Source of the DNA: Streptomyces roseoverticillatus
GTDB taxonomy: Bacteria > Actinomycetota > Actinomycetes > Streptomycetales > Streptomycetaceae
Direction: 5' to 3'
Assembly: GCF_000719265.1 (NCBI RefSeq)
Contig: NZ_JOFL01000027.1
Location: 7,688 to 71,687 of the forward strand
Length of the DNA stretch: 64,000 nt
Within the stretch, counting starts at the first letter, position 1, and each line of letters opens with the position of its first letter. The notes under the pieces were generated by a model, which saw only the letters and a list, made by a program, of their open reading frames with translations, was not told where the DNA came from and did no database searches. A program made the position numbers and the translations under genes. Positions 14,976-22,723 of this stretch are shown here, in pieces.

Positions 14976-17975
14976 TCACCGTCCGGCGGGCCCGGCGGTC
15001 CGCCGGAGGCGGTCGAGTTCCTGCCGGGCGCGGGCGGCCCAGAACGGCATGCGCAGGCTGCGGAACCCGTTCAGCGCCGTCGTGAGGTGGTGGACGGCCT
15101 GGTCACCGTCGCCGAGGGCCGCGCGCGTGCTGCCCAGCCAGAGGGCGGTGAGGGCTTCGCCCCGCCGTTCGCCGAGCTCGGTGAAGATCGCGGCGGCCTG
15201 GCCGAGCGGGGCGAGGGCCCACGCGGCCTGGCCGGGGCTGCGGGTCTCGGCGTGCATGCGGCCGAGGGCCAGCAGGGCGTACGCCTCGCCGGGCCGGTGC
15301 CGCAGGGACCGGTACTCGGCCAGGGCCCGGTGCAGGTGGCGGGCGGCCCGTTCGGCGCGGCCGTGGCCGATCTCGGCCCAGGCCAGGAGCTGCAGGACGT
15401 CGGCGAGGGCGAGCGGGTGGCCGAGGCGCTCGGCCGTGGCCACGGCCGGTTCGAGCGCGGCGACGGCCTCGGCCTCGCGCCCCTGGCAGGAGAGCGCGAA
15501 GCCCAGGCTGCGCAGGGCCATGACGTGGCCGTGCTTGTCGCCCAGCCGGTTCATGACGGCGGCCGCGGAGGCGGCGTCGTCGTGGGCGAGCTCCGCCATG
15601 CCGCGGTCGGCGATCGCGAAGCCGCGGTGGATGCGCAGGCGGGCGGCGTGGTGCTCCTCGCCGAGCGCGTCCAGTTGGGCGATGGCGCCGGCGTAGCGGG
15701 TCAGGGCGTCGTCCACCCGCCCGCGGACGGCGCGGGCCCGGGCCAGGGAGCCCTGGGCGACCGCGACGGCGACGGGGTCGCCGTCGGCCGCGGCGCGGTC
15801 GAGTGCGGCGCGGGCGACGTGCTCCCACTCGTCCCACCAGTTGCGCAGGTGGCAGACGTCCTCCAGGGCGGCGGCGAGCCCGGCCGTCTGCGGTCCGTAG
15901 CCGGCGCCGGCGGCGAAGCCGACCGCGGTGACCAGACTCGTGCGCTCGCTCTCCAGCCATCCGACGAGATCGCCCGCCGCGCCGGGGGCGTGCCCGCCGG
16001 TGCCTCTTCGGATGAGCTGGTCGCCCGCCGCGCGGACGCGGGCGAGCCAGCCGTCCAGGACCCGGGCGACCGCGGCCCGCCGCCACGACTCCGGCTCGTC
16101 GGCGAGGGCGCGCTCGGCGGCGTAGGCGTGCAGCAGGTCGTGCATGCGGTAGCGCGGCTGCCGCTGCCCGGCCGGGGACTCGATCTGTACGAGGTTGGCG
16201 TCGATGAGCGCGTCGGTGGCGCGGTCCGCGGCGAGTTCGTGGCCGGTGCCGGGGACGGTGGGGTCGGCCAGGGCGGCGGCGAGGGCCCAGCCGGGGAACT
16301 CCGGTGCGGGGAGCAGCCCGATGGCCCGGAAGGCGCGGGCGGCGTCGGGGGCCAGGCCGTGGTAGCTGGCGGCGACGCACGTGCGGACGGCGAGGTCGCC
16401 GACGGTGAGCTCGGCGAGCACCCCGCGCTCGTCGGCCAGCCGGTCGGCCAGGCGGCGGACCTGCCAGTCGGGGCGGCCGGCGAGCCGCGCCGCGGCCACG
16501 CGCAGCGCCAGGGGCAGGCCGGCGCAGGCGGCCAGGATCCGCCCGGTCGCCTCGGGCTCCGCCGCGAGCCGCTGCGGGCCGGCGATGCGCCGCAGCAGGT
16601 CCTGCGACTCCTCGTCGTCGAAGGGGTCGACGTCGATGAGGTGCGCGTCCGTGAGGCCGGCGAGCCGTGCCCTGCTGGTGACGAGGGCGGCGCTGCCGGG
16701 GGTGCCGGGGAGCAGCATCCGGATCTGGGCCTCGTCGCGCGCGTCGTCGAGGAGGACGAGCACCTTGCGGTCGGCGAGCAGCGAGCGGTAGAGCGCGGCC
16801 CGCTCCTCGGTGGCCTCGGGGATGGACGAGCCGGGGACGCCGAGGCTGAGCAGCAGGTTGGCGAGGATCGCGCCGGGCGTGCGCTGGGGGCCGCGGGTGC
16901 CGTCGAGGTGCAGGAAGAGCCGGCCGTCGGGGAAGTCGCCCCGGAGGTGGTGGGCGAGCCGGGTGGCCAGGGCGGTCTTGCCGACGCCGGGAAGGCCGGT
17001 GAGGATCACGACGGGCACGGCGCAGGGCGTGGTGCTGCCGGGCCGTCTCGCGGAGGGCCCGATCAGGGCGGCGACGCGCTCCAGCAGCCGGCTCCGGCCG
17101 ACGAAGTCCGCGTCGTCGGAGGGCACTTGGACGGTGGGCTGCCAGGCGTCGGCCGGCCGTGCGGGCTGCGCCGCGGCGGGCGGCGCGCCCAGCTCCGGGT
17201 CCCTGGTGAGGATCGCGTGGTGGAGCCTGCGCAGTGCGTCGCCGGGGTCGATGCCGAGTTCGTCGCGGAGGGCGGTGCGGGCGAGGGCGTAGGACTGCAG
17301 GGCGTCGCCCGGCTGGTGGCTGCGGTACTGCGCGGTCATCAGCTTGGCCCACAGCGATTCGCGCAGCGGGTAGCGGGCCGTCTCCGCGCGCAGCGGGCCC
17401 ACCAGTTCGCGGGGCTCGCCGAGGGCGAGGCGGGCCTCGGCGTGGTCCTCGAAGGCCGCGAGCCGCGCCTCCTCCAGGCGGGCGACCTCGCCGAGCAGGG
17501 CGTCGTGGTGCGCCACCCCTTCGAACGGGCTGCCGCGCCACAGCGCCAGCGCCTCCTCCAGGGCGTCGGCCGCGGCCCGGTGCTCGCCGGCGGCCAGGGC
17601 GGTGCGGCCGCGTGCGGCGAGGACCTCGAAGCGGTGCAGGTCGGCCTCGCCGGGGAACACCTGCAGGCGGTAGCCGCCGTTGCCCTGGCTCAGCCGCTCC
17701 TCGCCGGAGCCCTGGCCGGTCCCCGGTCCGGCGGCCGGGCTCAGAACCTTGCGCAGGACGGCGGCGTAGCTGCGGATGTTGGCCTGGGCCGAGGCCGGCG
17801 GGGCCTCGCCCCACACGGCGTCGCACAGCCGCTCGCCGGAGACGGCGGTGTTGGCGTTGACGAGCAGCATGGCGAGCAGGGTCCGCTGCTTCGGTCCCCC
17901 GAGCGGGAGGACCCGGCCGTCCGCGACGGCCGCGAGGGGCCCCAGCACCTTGAACTCGACACGCGTGTGCACCAC
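14976..17975 (-). CDS. AfsR/SARP-family regulator: OmpR-like DBD, BTAD, NB-ARC, TPR
   Basis: Large SARP-type transcriptional activator of 999 residues. Residues about 1-95 form the winged-helix DNA-binding domain (VEFKVLGPLAAVADGRVLPL, then AANIRSY-type recognition region). Residues about 100-250 form the bacterial transcriptional activation domain (LRDELGIDPGDALRRLH). An NB-ARC ATPase follows with P-loop GLPGVGKTALATRL near 326 and Walker B LVLLDDARDEAQ. The C-terminal third, about 600-980, is TPR-like. The start is GTG 17975 behind GGAAGGGCGG. It points toward the isocyanide operon with about 257 bases between them, holding 11-bp-spaced repeats, so it is the likely pathway activator. Target assignment is inferred. 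Confidence 0.88.
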   Translation of the reverse strand: MVHTRVEFKVLGPLAAVADGRVLPLGGPKQRTLLAMLLVNANTAVSGERLCDAVWGEAPPASAQANIRSYAAVLRKVLSPAAGPGTGQGSGEERLSQGNGGYRLQVFPGEADLHRFEVLAARGRTALAAGEHRAAADALEEALALWRGSPFEGVAHHDALLGEVARLEEARLAAFEDHAEARLALGEPRELVGPLRAETARYPLRESLWAKLMTAQYRSHQPGDALQSYALARTALRDELGIDPGDALRRLHHAILTRDPELGAPPAAAQPARPADAWQPTVQVPSDDADFVGRSRLLERVAALIGPSARRPGSTTPCAVPVVILTGLPGVGKTALATRLAHHLRGDFPDGRLFLHLDGTRGPQRTPGAILANLLLSLGVPGSSIPEATEERAALYRSLLADRKVLVLLDDARDEAQIRMLLPGTPGSAALVTSRARLAGLTDAHLIDVDPFDDEESQDLLRRIAGPQRLAAEPEATGRILAACAGLPLALRVAAARLAGRPDWQVRRLADRLADERGVLAELTVGDLAVRTCVAASYHGLAPDAARAFRAIGLLPAPEFPGWALAAALADPTVPGTGHELAADRATDALIDANLVQIESPAGQRQPRYRMHDLLHAYAAERALADEPESWRRAAVARVLDGWLARVRAAGDQLIRRGTGGHAPGAAGDLVGWLESERTSLVTAVGFAAGAGYGPQTAGLAAALEDVCHLRNWWDEWEHVARAALDRAAADGDPVAVAVAQGSLARARAVRGRVDDALTRYAGAIAQLDALGEEHHAARLRIHRGFAIADRGMAELAHDDAASAAAVMNRLGDKHGHVMALRSLGFALSCQGREAEAVAALEPAVATAERLGHPLALADVLQLLAWAEIGHGRAERAARHLHRALAEYRSLRHRPGEAYALLALGRMHAETRSPGQAAWALAPLGQAAAIFTELGERRGEALTALWLGSTRAALGDGDQAVHHLTTALNGFRSLRMPFWAARARQELDRLRRTAGPAGR

Positions 17976-18001
17976 CGCATGACCGCCCTTCCGCTGTGCA
18001 A

Positions 18002-18021
18002 GATTCGAACATCGGCGAATC
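18002..18021. promoter_or_regulatory. Inverted repeat upstream of the SARP gene
   Basis: GATTCG at 18002-18007 and CGAATC at 18016-18021 form a perfect 6-bp inverted repeat with an 8-base spacer. It sits about 27 bases before the regulator's GTG, where an operator or autoregulatory site would be expected. No family match is claimed. Confidence 0.35.
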
Positions 18022-18102
18022 CGACAACCATAGGCGTCATACGGGGATTGATCTTCCGCTTACCTCGAGCCCCGGTCGCGAAGCTCCAGCCGTGACGAGG
18101 GG

Positions 18103-18351
18103 TCACAGGTGCCGGGCTATGCAGTCCTGAAAGTCCTGATGAAGGGCGGCTATTTCCGTGCGCAGCGCTTCGAGACGCTTCCTGATGTCCGCCCGCCGTG
18201 CCTTCAGCTCGTCGATCCGAGCCTGGTCGACCGGATTCGCGGCCTGCAGCTGCGCGATGTGGCCGTCAACTGCTTTGCCCTCCCCGAGGAGGTGAGCCGC
18301 CTCGTTCTGCTTCTTGACAACATCGTGCAGTATGTCGGTGCACGGCATCAT
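18103..18351 (-). CDS. Small hypothetical coiled-coil protein
   Basis: An 82-residue protein that I do not recognise. The sequence is almost wholly helical and charged, with heptad-like runs such as QAANPVDQARIDELKARR and IRKRLEALRTEIAALHQDF, so a short coiled coil is likely. It begins with two Met codons (ATGATG) behind GGAGCGGGTGATGC and ends about 128 bases upstream of the SARP start on the same strand. The chitinase gene, also on the minus strand, lies about 100 bases upstream of it. No signal peptide, membrane helix or cysteine motif is present. Codon use is GC-rich at third positions, which supports expression. Function unknown. Confidence 0.6.
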   Translation of the reverse strand: MMPCTDILHDVVKKQNEAAHLLGEGKAVDGHIAQLQAANPVDQARIDELKARRADIRKRLEALRTEIAALHQDFQDCIARHL

Positions 18352-18454
18352 GCATCACCCGCTCCGGGCCGGCCGCACGGCCGGCTTTCCATGAAGCGTC
18401 CGGACACTTTCATTGTCCGCCGGACCCCGGACGGCGCAACCTCACTCGCGCTTC

Positions 18455-19528
18455 TCATCGCCCTTGCAGGGCCTTCGCATTGTCGCCGAAGCTCCACCCC
18501 CTCGATCCGTCCCAGTTGACCGACCAGGTCATGAGCCCCTTCAGCGCGCCGCGGTACGTGTTCCAGGCCTGCGCCACCAGGCCCGGCGACATGTAGCCGC
18601 CCCCGGCACCGGGCTGGGCCGGCAGCCCCGGCACCTGTTTGTCGTAGGGGACCCGGATGGTCGTGCCCTGGACGACGAGCCCCTTGTCGAGGCAGTCGGT
18701 CTGCGCGGTGAATCCCTGGACGGTTCCCGCGGAGTACGAGTCCCCTGAGCACCCGTACATGCTGCCGTTGTAGTACTGCATGTTCAGCCACCAGAGCCGG
18801 CCGTTGTCGGCGTACTTCTTCACGATCGGCAGATACGCGCCCCAGATCGAGCCGTACGTCACGCTGCCGCCGGTGACGTACGCCGTCTCCGGCGCCATGG
18901 TCAGGCCGAAGCCCGCGGGCATCCGCGCGAGCACGCCGTCGATGATGCGGATGAGGTTGGCCTGCGAGGCCGAGAGCGTGGTGATGCTGCCGCTGCCGGT
19001 GAGGCCGGTCTCGATGTCGATGTCGATGCCGTCGAAGTTGTACGCCTTCAGGATCGGCACGACGGTCTCCACGAACCGGTCGGCGACGGCGCTGGAACCG
19101 AGGTCGATACCGGCTGCCGCACCGCCGATCGACATCAGGATCGTGGCCCCCGCGGCCTTGGCCCCGCACATCTCGGCCGGCGTCGCGACCTTCACGGTCG
19201 CGTCCATGCCGTCCTCCCACAGCACCGTGCCGTCGGACCGGATGACCGGGAACGCCGCGTTGATCACGCTGTAGCCGTGGTCGCGGATGCGGGAGTCGGT
19301 GACCGGCACCCAGCCGAAGGGCGGGTGCACGCCGTTCGCCGCGCCGTCCCAGTTCTCCCAGTAGCCCTGGAGCACCTTGCCCGCGGGCCGCGGCTTGACG
19401 GGACAGGTGTCGGCGGCGGGCGCGCCCGCCGTCCGCCCTTGCGCGAGGACGCCCTGCGGCGCCTGCCCGAGGAGGGCGACGGCCACCAGCAGGCCGGCTC
19501 CCAGCCAACGCGCCGTCCGACCAGTCAT
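18455..19528 (-). CDS. Secreted GH18 chitinase
   Basis: Family 18 glycosyl hydrolase, 357 residues, expected to cleave chitin outside the cell. The N-terminus MTGRTARWLGAGLLVAVALL with a following Ala/Gln-rich region is a signal peptide of about 30 residues. The fold starts at VLQGYWENWDG, the substrate strand ILMSIGG is present, and the catalytic motif FDGIDIDIE spans 165-173, with Glu173 as the acid. No separate chitin-binding or fibronectin domain is visible, so it is a catalytic-domain-only enzyme. RBS GAGGAGG lies before ATG 19528. Upstream are a consensus promoter and a TGGTCCAGAC element, so induction by chitin products through DasR or a chitinase-specific regulator is likely. Confidence 0.92.
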   Translation of the reverse strand: MTGRTARWLGAGLLVAVALLGQAPQGVLAQGRTAGAPAADTCPVKPRPAGKVLQGYWENWDGAANGVHPPFGWVPVTDSRIRDHGYSVINAAFPVIRSDGTVLWEDGMDATVKVATPAEMCGAKAAGATILMSIGGAAAGIDLGSSAVADRFVETVVPILKAYNFDGIDIDIETGLTGSGSITTLSASQANLIRIIDGVLARMPAGFGLTMAPETAYVTGGSVTYGSIWGAYLPIVKKYADNGRLWWLNMQYYNGSMYGCSGDSYSAGTVQGFTAQTDCLDKGLVVQGTTIRVPYDKQVPGLPAQPGAGGGYMSPGLVAQAWNTYRGALKGLMTWSVNWDGSRGWSFGDNAKALQGR

Positions 19529-19566
19529 GCCCGACCTCCTCGGCGAGGACCCTCGAAAGGAGTCGA

Positions 19567-19608
19567 ACGCTAGAACCGCTCCACCCGGCCGTCAATATGT
19601 CTGGACCA
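19567..19608 (-). promoter_or_regulatory. Chitinase promoter with dre/chitinase-type operator
   Basis: On the minus strand, TTGACG (19595-19590) and TAGCGT (19572-19567) are separated by exactly 17 bases, a near-consensus vegetative promoter for the chitinase. Directly upstream is TGGTCCAGACAT (19608-19597), which matches the TGGTCTAGACC-type element described for Streptomyces chitinase promoters and DasR sites. Its place next to the -35 box fits repressor control. Confidence 0.72.
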
Positions 19609-19694
19609 AGTCGGGGGCCGGGGGCCGCCGTCCGCCGGGTGTGCTTCCGTGCACCCCGGAGGCGCTGACCCGTCCACCGGGCCGAGCGGACAGC

Positions 19695-20474
19695 ATGGGT
19701 AGGGTGACGACGCCCACGACGCCGTACCCCGAAGGCTGGTTCTGCATCGGTTTCTCCCGGGAGTGGAAGGCCGGCAGCGTCGGCACCCGGCGGTTCGCGG
19801 GCGGCGACGCCGTCGTCTACCGCACCCGGCGCGGGGTGCTCCGGGTCACCCGGCCCTACTGCCCCCACCTGGGGGCCCACCTCGGCGCCGGCGGCACCGT
19901 CGACGGCGAGTACCTGGTCTGCCCCTTCCACAGGTTCGCCTTCGCCCCGGACGGCACGTGCGCGAGGACGCCGTACGGGACGCCCCCCAGGGCTTCGCTC
20001 ACCCTGCTGCCCTCCCGCGAGGCGTACGGCATCGTCTGGACGTGGCACTCCCCCGACGGCGCCCCGCCGTCCCGGAAACTGCCTTCCCTGCCCGAACCCC
20101 TCGCCGGCCCCCGCGCGTTCCGCGCCACGGAAGAGGCGGGCACTCCCCAGGAAGTGACGGAGCGCGTCACCGGCCGGATCCTGTCCCGCTCCGGCTCCCG
20201 GCACGTCAGCCTCCGGGCCCTGGGCCCCGGAGCCGCGCTCGTCGTGATCGAGCCGGTGCGGCGTCCCCTGCACGCAGCGCCGTGGGGCCTCGTCCTGTGG
20301 GTCCTCGCCACCCCCGTCTCCCCGGGCCGGGTCCGCCGTTGGACGGCCTGCAGCGCCGCGGTCGCCCCGGCCCGCCTCCCCCCGCCGCTCCCTCACCGCG
20401 CCCGGCAGAACGACCCGGCCCTCCGCGGCGGCAGGGGCACCGGCTCCCCCACCCCCTCGGACCCGGGGTCGTAG
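19695..20474 (+). CDS. Rieske [2Fe-2S] protein lacking the catalytic iron motif
   Basis: A 259-residue homologue of KshA-like Rieske oxygenases. The [2Fe-2S] ligands are intact: C56-P-H58 and C76-P-F-H79. After residue 110 it aligns well with the paralogue at 21466-22323, but about 34 residues holding the ENxxDxxHxxxxH catalytic motif are absent between EVTER (153-157) and SRHVSLR (168-174). The C-terminus after about residue 228 (PARLPPPLPHRA onward) is not family-like: its last 82 bases are the antisense of the terpene synthase 3' end. It could be a ferredoxin-like electron carrier for the paralogue or a decaying gene. The start is ATG 19695, with GTG 19704 possible. It diverges from the chitinase. 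Confidence 0.75.
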   Translation: MGRVTTPTTPYPEGWFCIGFSREWKAGSVGTRRFAGGDAVVYRTRRGVLRVTRPYCPHLGAHLGAGGTVDGEYLVCPFHRFAFAPDGTCARTPYGTPPRASLTLLPSREAYGIVWTWHSPDGAPPSRKLPSLPEPLAGPRAFRATEEAGTPQEVTERVTGRILSRSGSRHVSLRALGPGAALVVIEPVRRPLHAAPWGLVLWVLATPVSPGRVRRWTACSAAVAPARLPPPLPHRARQNDPALRGGRGTGSPTPSDPGS

Positions 20475-21454
20475 GCGATGACGGAGGTGATGTCGGGATC
20501 GAGGCGCACCCACGCCCCCCGCAGCAGGTTCCCGCGGAAAGCGGCCCCGTTGTAGCGCGTCCCGGAGGCGTGCACGACCAGGTTCCCCTGGAACAGCATC
20601 CTGAGCGCTTCCGCATAGGACGCCATTCCCGGTTCCCCGGAGACGAGTTCACTTTCCATGGCCACATAATCCGCTTCGACGGCGCGGACCAGTTCGCACG
20701 CCCTGTAGACGGCCCGCTGGAGCGAAATGCCGTCCCGCCGCATCCAGAGGGTCAGAATGCTGGCGGCGGCGCAGCCCTTGGCCAGTTCCCTCCGGTAGGA
20801 GTACACGTCATTGATGACCAGCACGTGCTCGACGGCCTTCACCTTGAGGGCCCGGAGCGCCTCCTCGTGGCCGGACACGTCACAGCCGACCGCGTATTCG
20901 GCGATGCCGATGTTGGCCTCGTACCCCACGTCGCTCACCCGCCAGGCCAGGAATTCCTCATCGGTCATGCGGTGCGTCTCGTGCGGGGCGGAGCCGGTCG
21001 TGCGGGAGTCGATCCAATCCCCGAGCGCCGCGTTGATCCTGCTGCGGAACGTCCTTCCCAGTCCGTCCAGGAAGGGGTTGATGATGGCGGCCAGGGTCTC
21101 CTCGACGGCGGTCTCGGGCCGCTTCTCCTGGGCGATGACCCGCTTCAGGCCGGCCACCATCTCCTTCGCCCCGATTCCCGTCCAGCCCTCGTCGATCATG
21201 TCGTCGATCAGGTACGTGATCATCACGTATTTCGCCGCCGCCAGGATCCGCTCCATGTCGGCCGACTGCGGGGCCCACAGGCAGACGAGGCGGGCGGACT
21301 GATCCTGCCGGATCTTCGCCGCATAGCGATTCAGGACGGGGTGCCCAGCGACGTACTCGGCCAGCAGGGCCTCCGCTTCCGCCACGCGCGGATGGACGTG
21401 AATAGGCAGGCGGGTCCCGATCTGCGGGAAGTGGATGATCTCACGCAGTTCCAT
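20393..21454 (-). CDS. Class I terpene synthase
   Basis: Terpene cyclase of 353 residues, the usual single alpha-domain size in Streptomyces. The Asp-rich Mg2+ site is D84-D85-M-I-D88-E89, and the NSE triad is N215-D-V-Y-S219-Y-R-R-E223, both complete, so the enzyme should ionise a prenyl diphosphate. An Arg (172) sits about 43 residues before the NSE motif as the diphosphate sensor, and an RY pair occurs in GTRYNGAA. Product and chain length cannot be read from sequence. RBS GGAGGGA precedes ATG 21454, 11 bases after the Rieske-like gene, forming an operon. The 3' end overlaps the convergent Rieske gene by 82 bases. Oxidative tailoring by the flanking Rieske proteins is inferred. Confidence 0.9.
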   Translation of the reverse strand: MELREIIHFPQIGTRLPIHVHPRVAEAEALLAEYVAGHPVLNRYAAKIRQDQSARLVCLWAPQSADMERILAAAKYVMITYLIDDMIDEGWTGIGAKEMVAGLKRVIAQEKRPETAVEETLAAIINPFLDGLGRTFRSRINAALGDWIDSRTTGSAPHETHRMTDEEFLAWRVSDVGYEANIGIAEYAVGCDVSGHEEALRALKVKAVEHVLVINDVYSYRRELAKGCAAASILTLWMRRDGISLQRAVYRACELVRAVEADYVAMESELVSGEPGMASYAEALRMLFQGNLVVHASGTRYNGAAFRGNLLRGAWVRLDPDITSVIAYDPGSEGVGEPVPLPPRRAGSFCRAR

Positions 21455-21465
21455 CTTCCCTCCGG

Positions 21466-22323
21466 TCAGTCGGGCGCCACCGGGTAGAACTGGCGGGCCC
21501 AGTGCCGGTAGGCACCGATCGGCCCATCCTCATTGTTCAGCCGCGGGTGGGGCAGATAGGCCTTGTGGTGGAATACGGGCCAGTCCGCGCGGGAGTCGTG
21601 AAAGGACCAGTGGTTCATCCCGGCGGCCACCGCGCGTTCGAGGGCGCGGCGGGCTGCGGGAGGAATGCGGAGCAGGGGGTCGAGCACCGCACTGGCCGCG
21701 AGGCAGTACCGGATGCGGCCCGGTCCGACGGGGGTGACCAGCACCCACTGGGCGGCGCGCAGGTGACAGCGCGGCAGGTCGATCGTCATGAGCGCCGCCC
21801 CCAGACCGAAATACCGGATGCTGACGTCCTGGACGGTGGAGAAGAACGGAAGGCTGCGCCCGACGCGGACCGTGAGGGAGTAGAACGGCCCGTCGCCCTC
21901 GGGCGCCGTCAGGATGTCGAGGAAATCGACGCCGTGGAGTTCGACGACGTGCCGGTGGTCGATGAAGTTCTCCATCACCTCCTGCGGGTGGCCCGCCAGT
22001 TCGACCGCACGGAAGGTTCGGGGGGCGGCGAAGTCACCGGTGGGCGGCGGGACTTCCCACGAGGGCGGCGTGCGGTCGTGAGAATGCCCTGCCCAGACGA
22101 TGCCGTGCGCTTCCCGTACGGGCAGCGCGGACCGCAGCGCTCCGCCGCGGGTGCGCTGGATGAGCAGGCCGGTTCCCATGAAGCGGCACATGCGGACGGT
22201 TCCCGGTTTCCACTGCCACGAGAATCCCGCACAAAACCATCCGTTCGGGTAAGGCAATGGCTCCGGGAAGGCCTCGTCCGCCGCTTGTGCCCGGTACGGA
22301 GAGACATATGTACGCGCCCGCAT
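21466..22323 (-). CDS. Rieske-oxygenase homologue lacking the [2Fe-2S] segment
   Basis: A 285-residue KshA-like oxygenase in which the catalytic mononuclear-iron motif is kept, E118-N-F-I-D122-H-R-H125-V-V-E-L-H130, and the typical C-terminal block with DGPIGAYRHWARQFYP is present. The Rieske part is missing: where the paralogue (19695-20474) has about 54 residues with CxH and CxxH, this protein joins GGALRS directly to ALPVREAHGIVW (residues 60-77). The reading frame is uninterrupted and RBS GAGGGTG stands before ATG 22323, which argues for a maintained gene. Terpene synthase follows 11 bases later. Without a cluster it would need an external electron donor, possibly the paralogue. Alternatively it is an early pseudogene. 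Confidence 0.78.
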   Translation of the reverse strand: MRARTYVSPYRAQAADEAFPEPLPYPNGWFCAGFSWQWKPGTVRMCRFMGTGLLIQRTRGGALRSALPVREAHGIVWAGHSHDRTPPSWEVPPPTGDFAAPRTFRAVELAGHPQEVMENFIDHRHVVELHGVDFLDILTAPEGDGPFYSLTVRVGRSLPFFSTVQDVSIRYFGLGAALMTIDLPRCHLRAAQWVLVTPVGPGRIRYCLAASAVLDPLLRIPPAARRALERAVAAGMNHWSFHDSRADWPVFHHKAYLPHPRLNNEDGPIGAYRHWARQFYPVAPD

Positions 22324-22723
22324 ATCACCCTCGCATGGTAGGAGTTGGTGCGGCAGAGGCCATCGGAGAACGATAAGTGACGACTCACGGGTTCCTCCCC
22401 GGTACGCGCACAGTGCCTGTACGCATGCTGGCGAAGAATGCGAAGTCCGCCAAGGCGCGCACTGCCGGCGCTTGAAGCACGCACACTCCGCGGTGGTGCG
22501 CAGTAGCACTACCGGATGGCCGATGCACCGGCTTTTGTGGCCATTGGGAAAGCCTGCTGCGGAAAGAGGCTCTCACATGGATACCGGAGGCGTTTGACAC
22601 GGGCAAGAGAATCGGTTTTTCACCAGGCTACCGAGGATGGGTACGACGTGTCCCCGGTTCGGTTGACGCCGGTTGACGCCGTGTCCCGTTTCTCCGTTCC
22701 CCGGCCTCCCCTGCGGCGGCGGT
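22324..22723. other. 400-base region without a gene
   Basis: Upstream of the Rieske/terpene operon and downstream of the antiporter gene. It holds a tandem duplication of CGGTTGACGC (about 22660-22680) and the small palindrome GTAGCACTAC (22503-22512). Base composition is less GC-rich than the flanks. No frame here has convincing coding bias. It probably contains the promoter of the Rieske/terpene operon. Confidence 0.5.

Noticed and set aside
14457..18095. A 1212-codon plus-strand frame across the SARP gene
   Set aside because: Antisense shadow: the minus strand carries a complete SARP with all domains.
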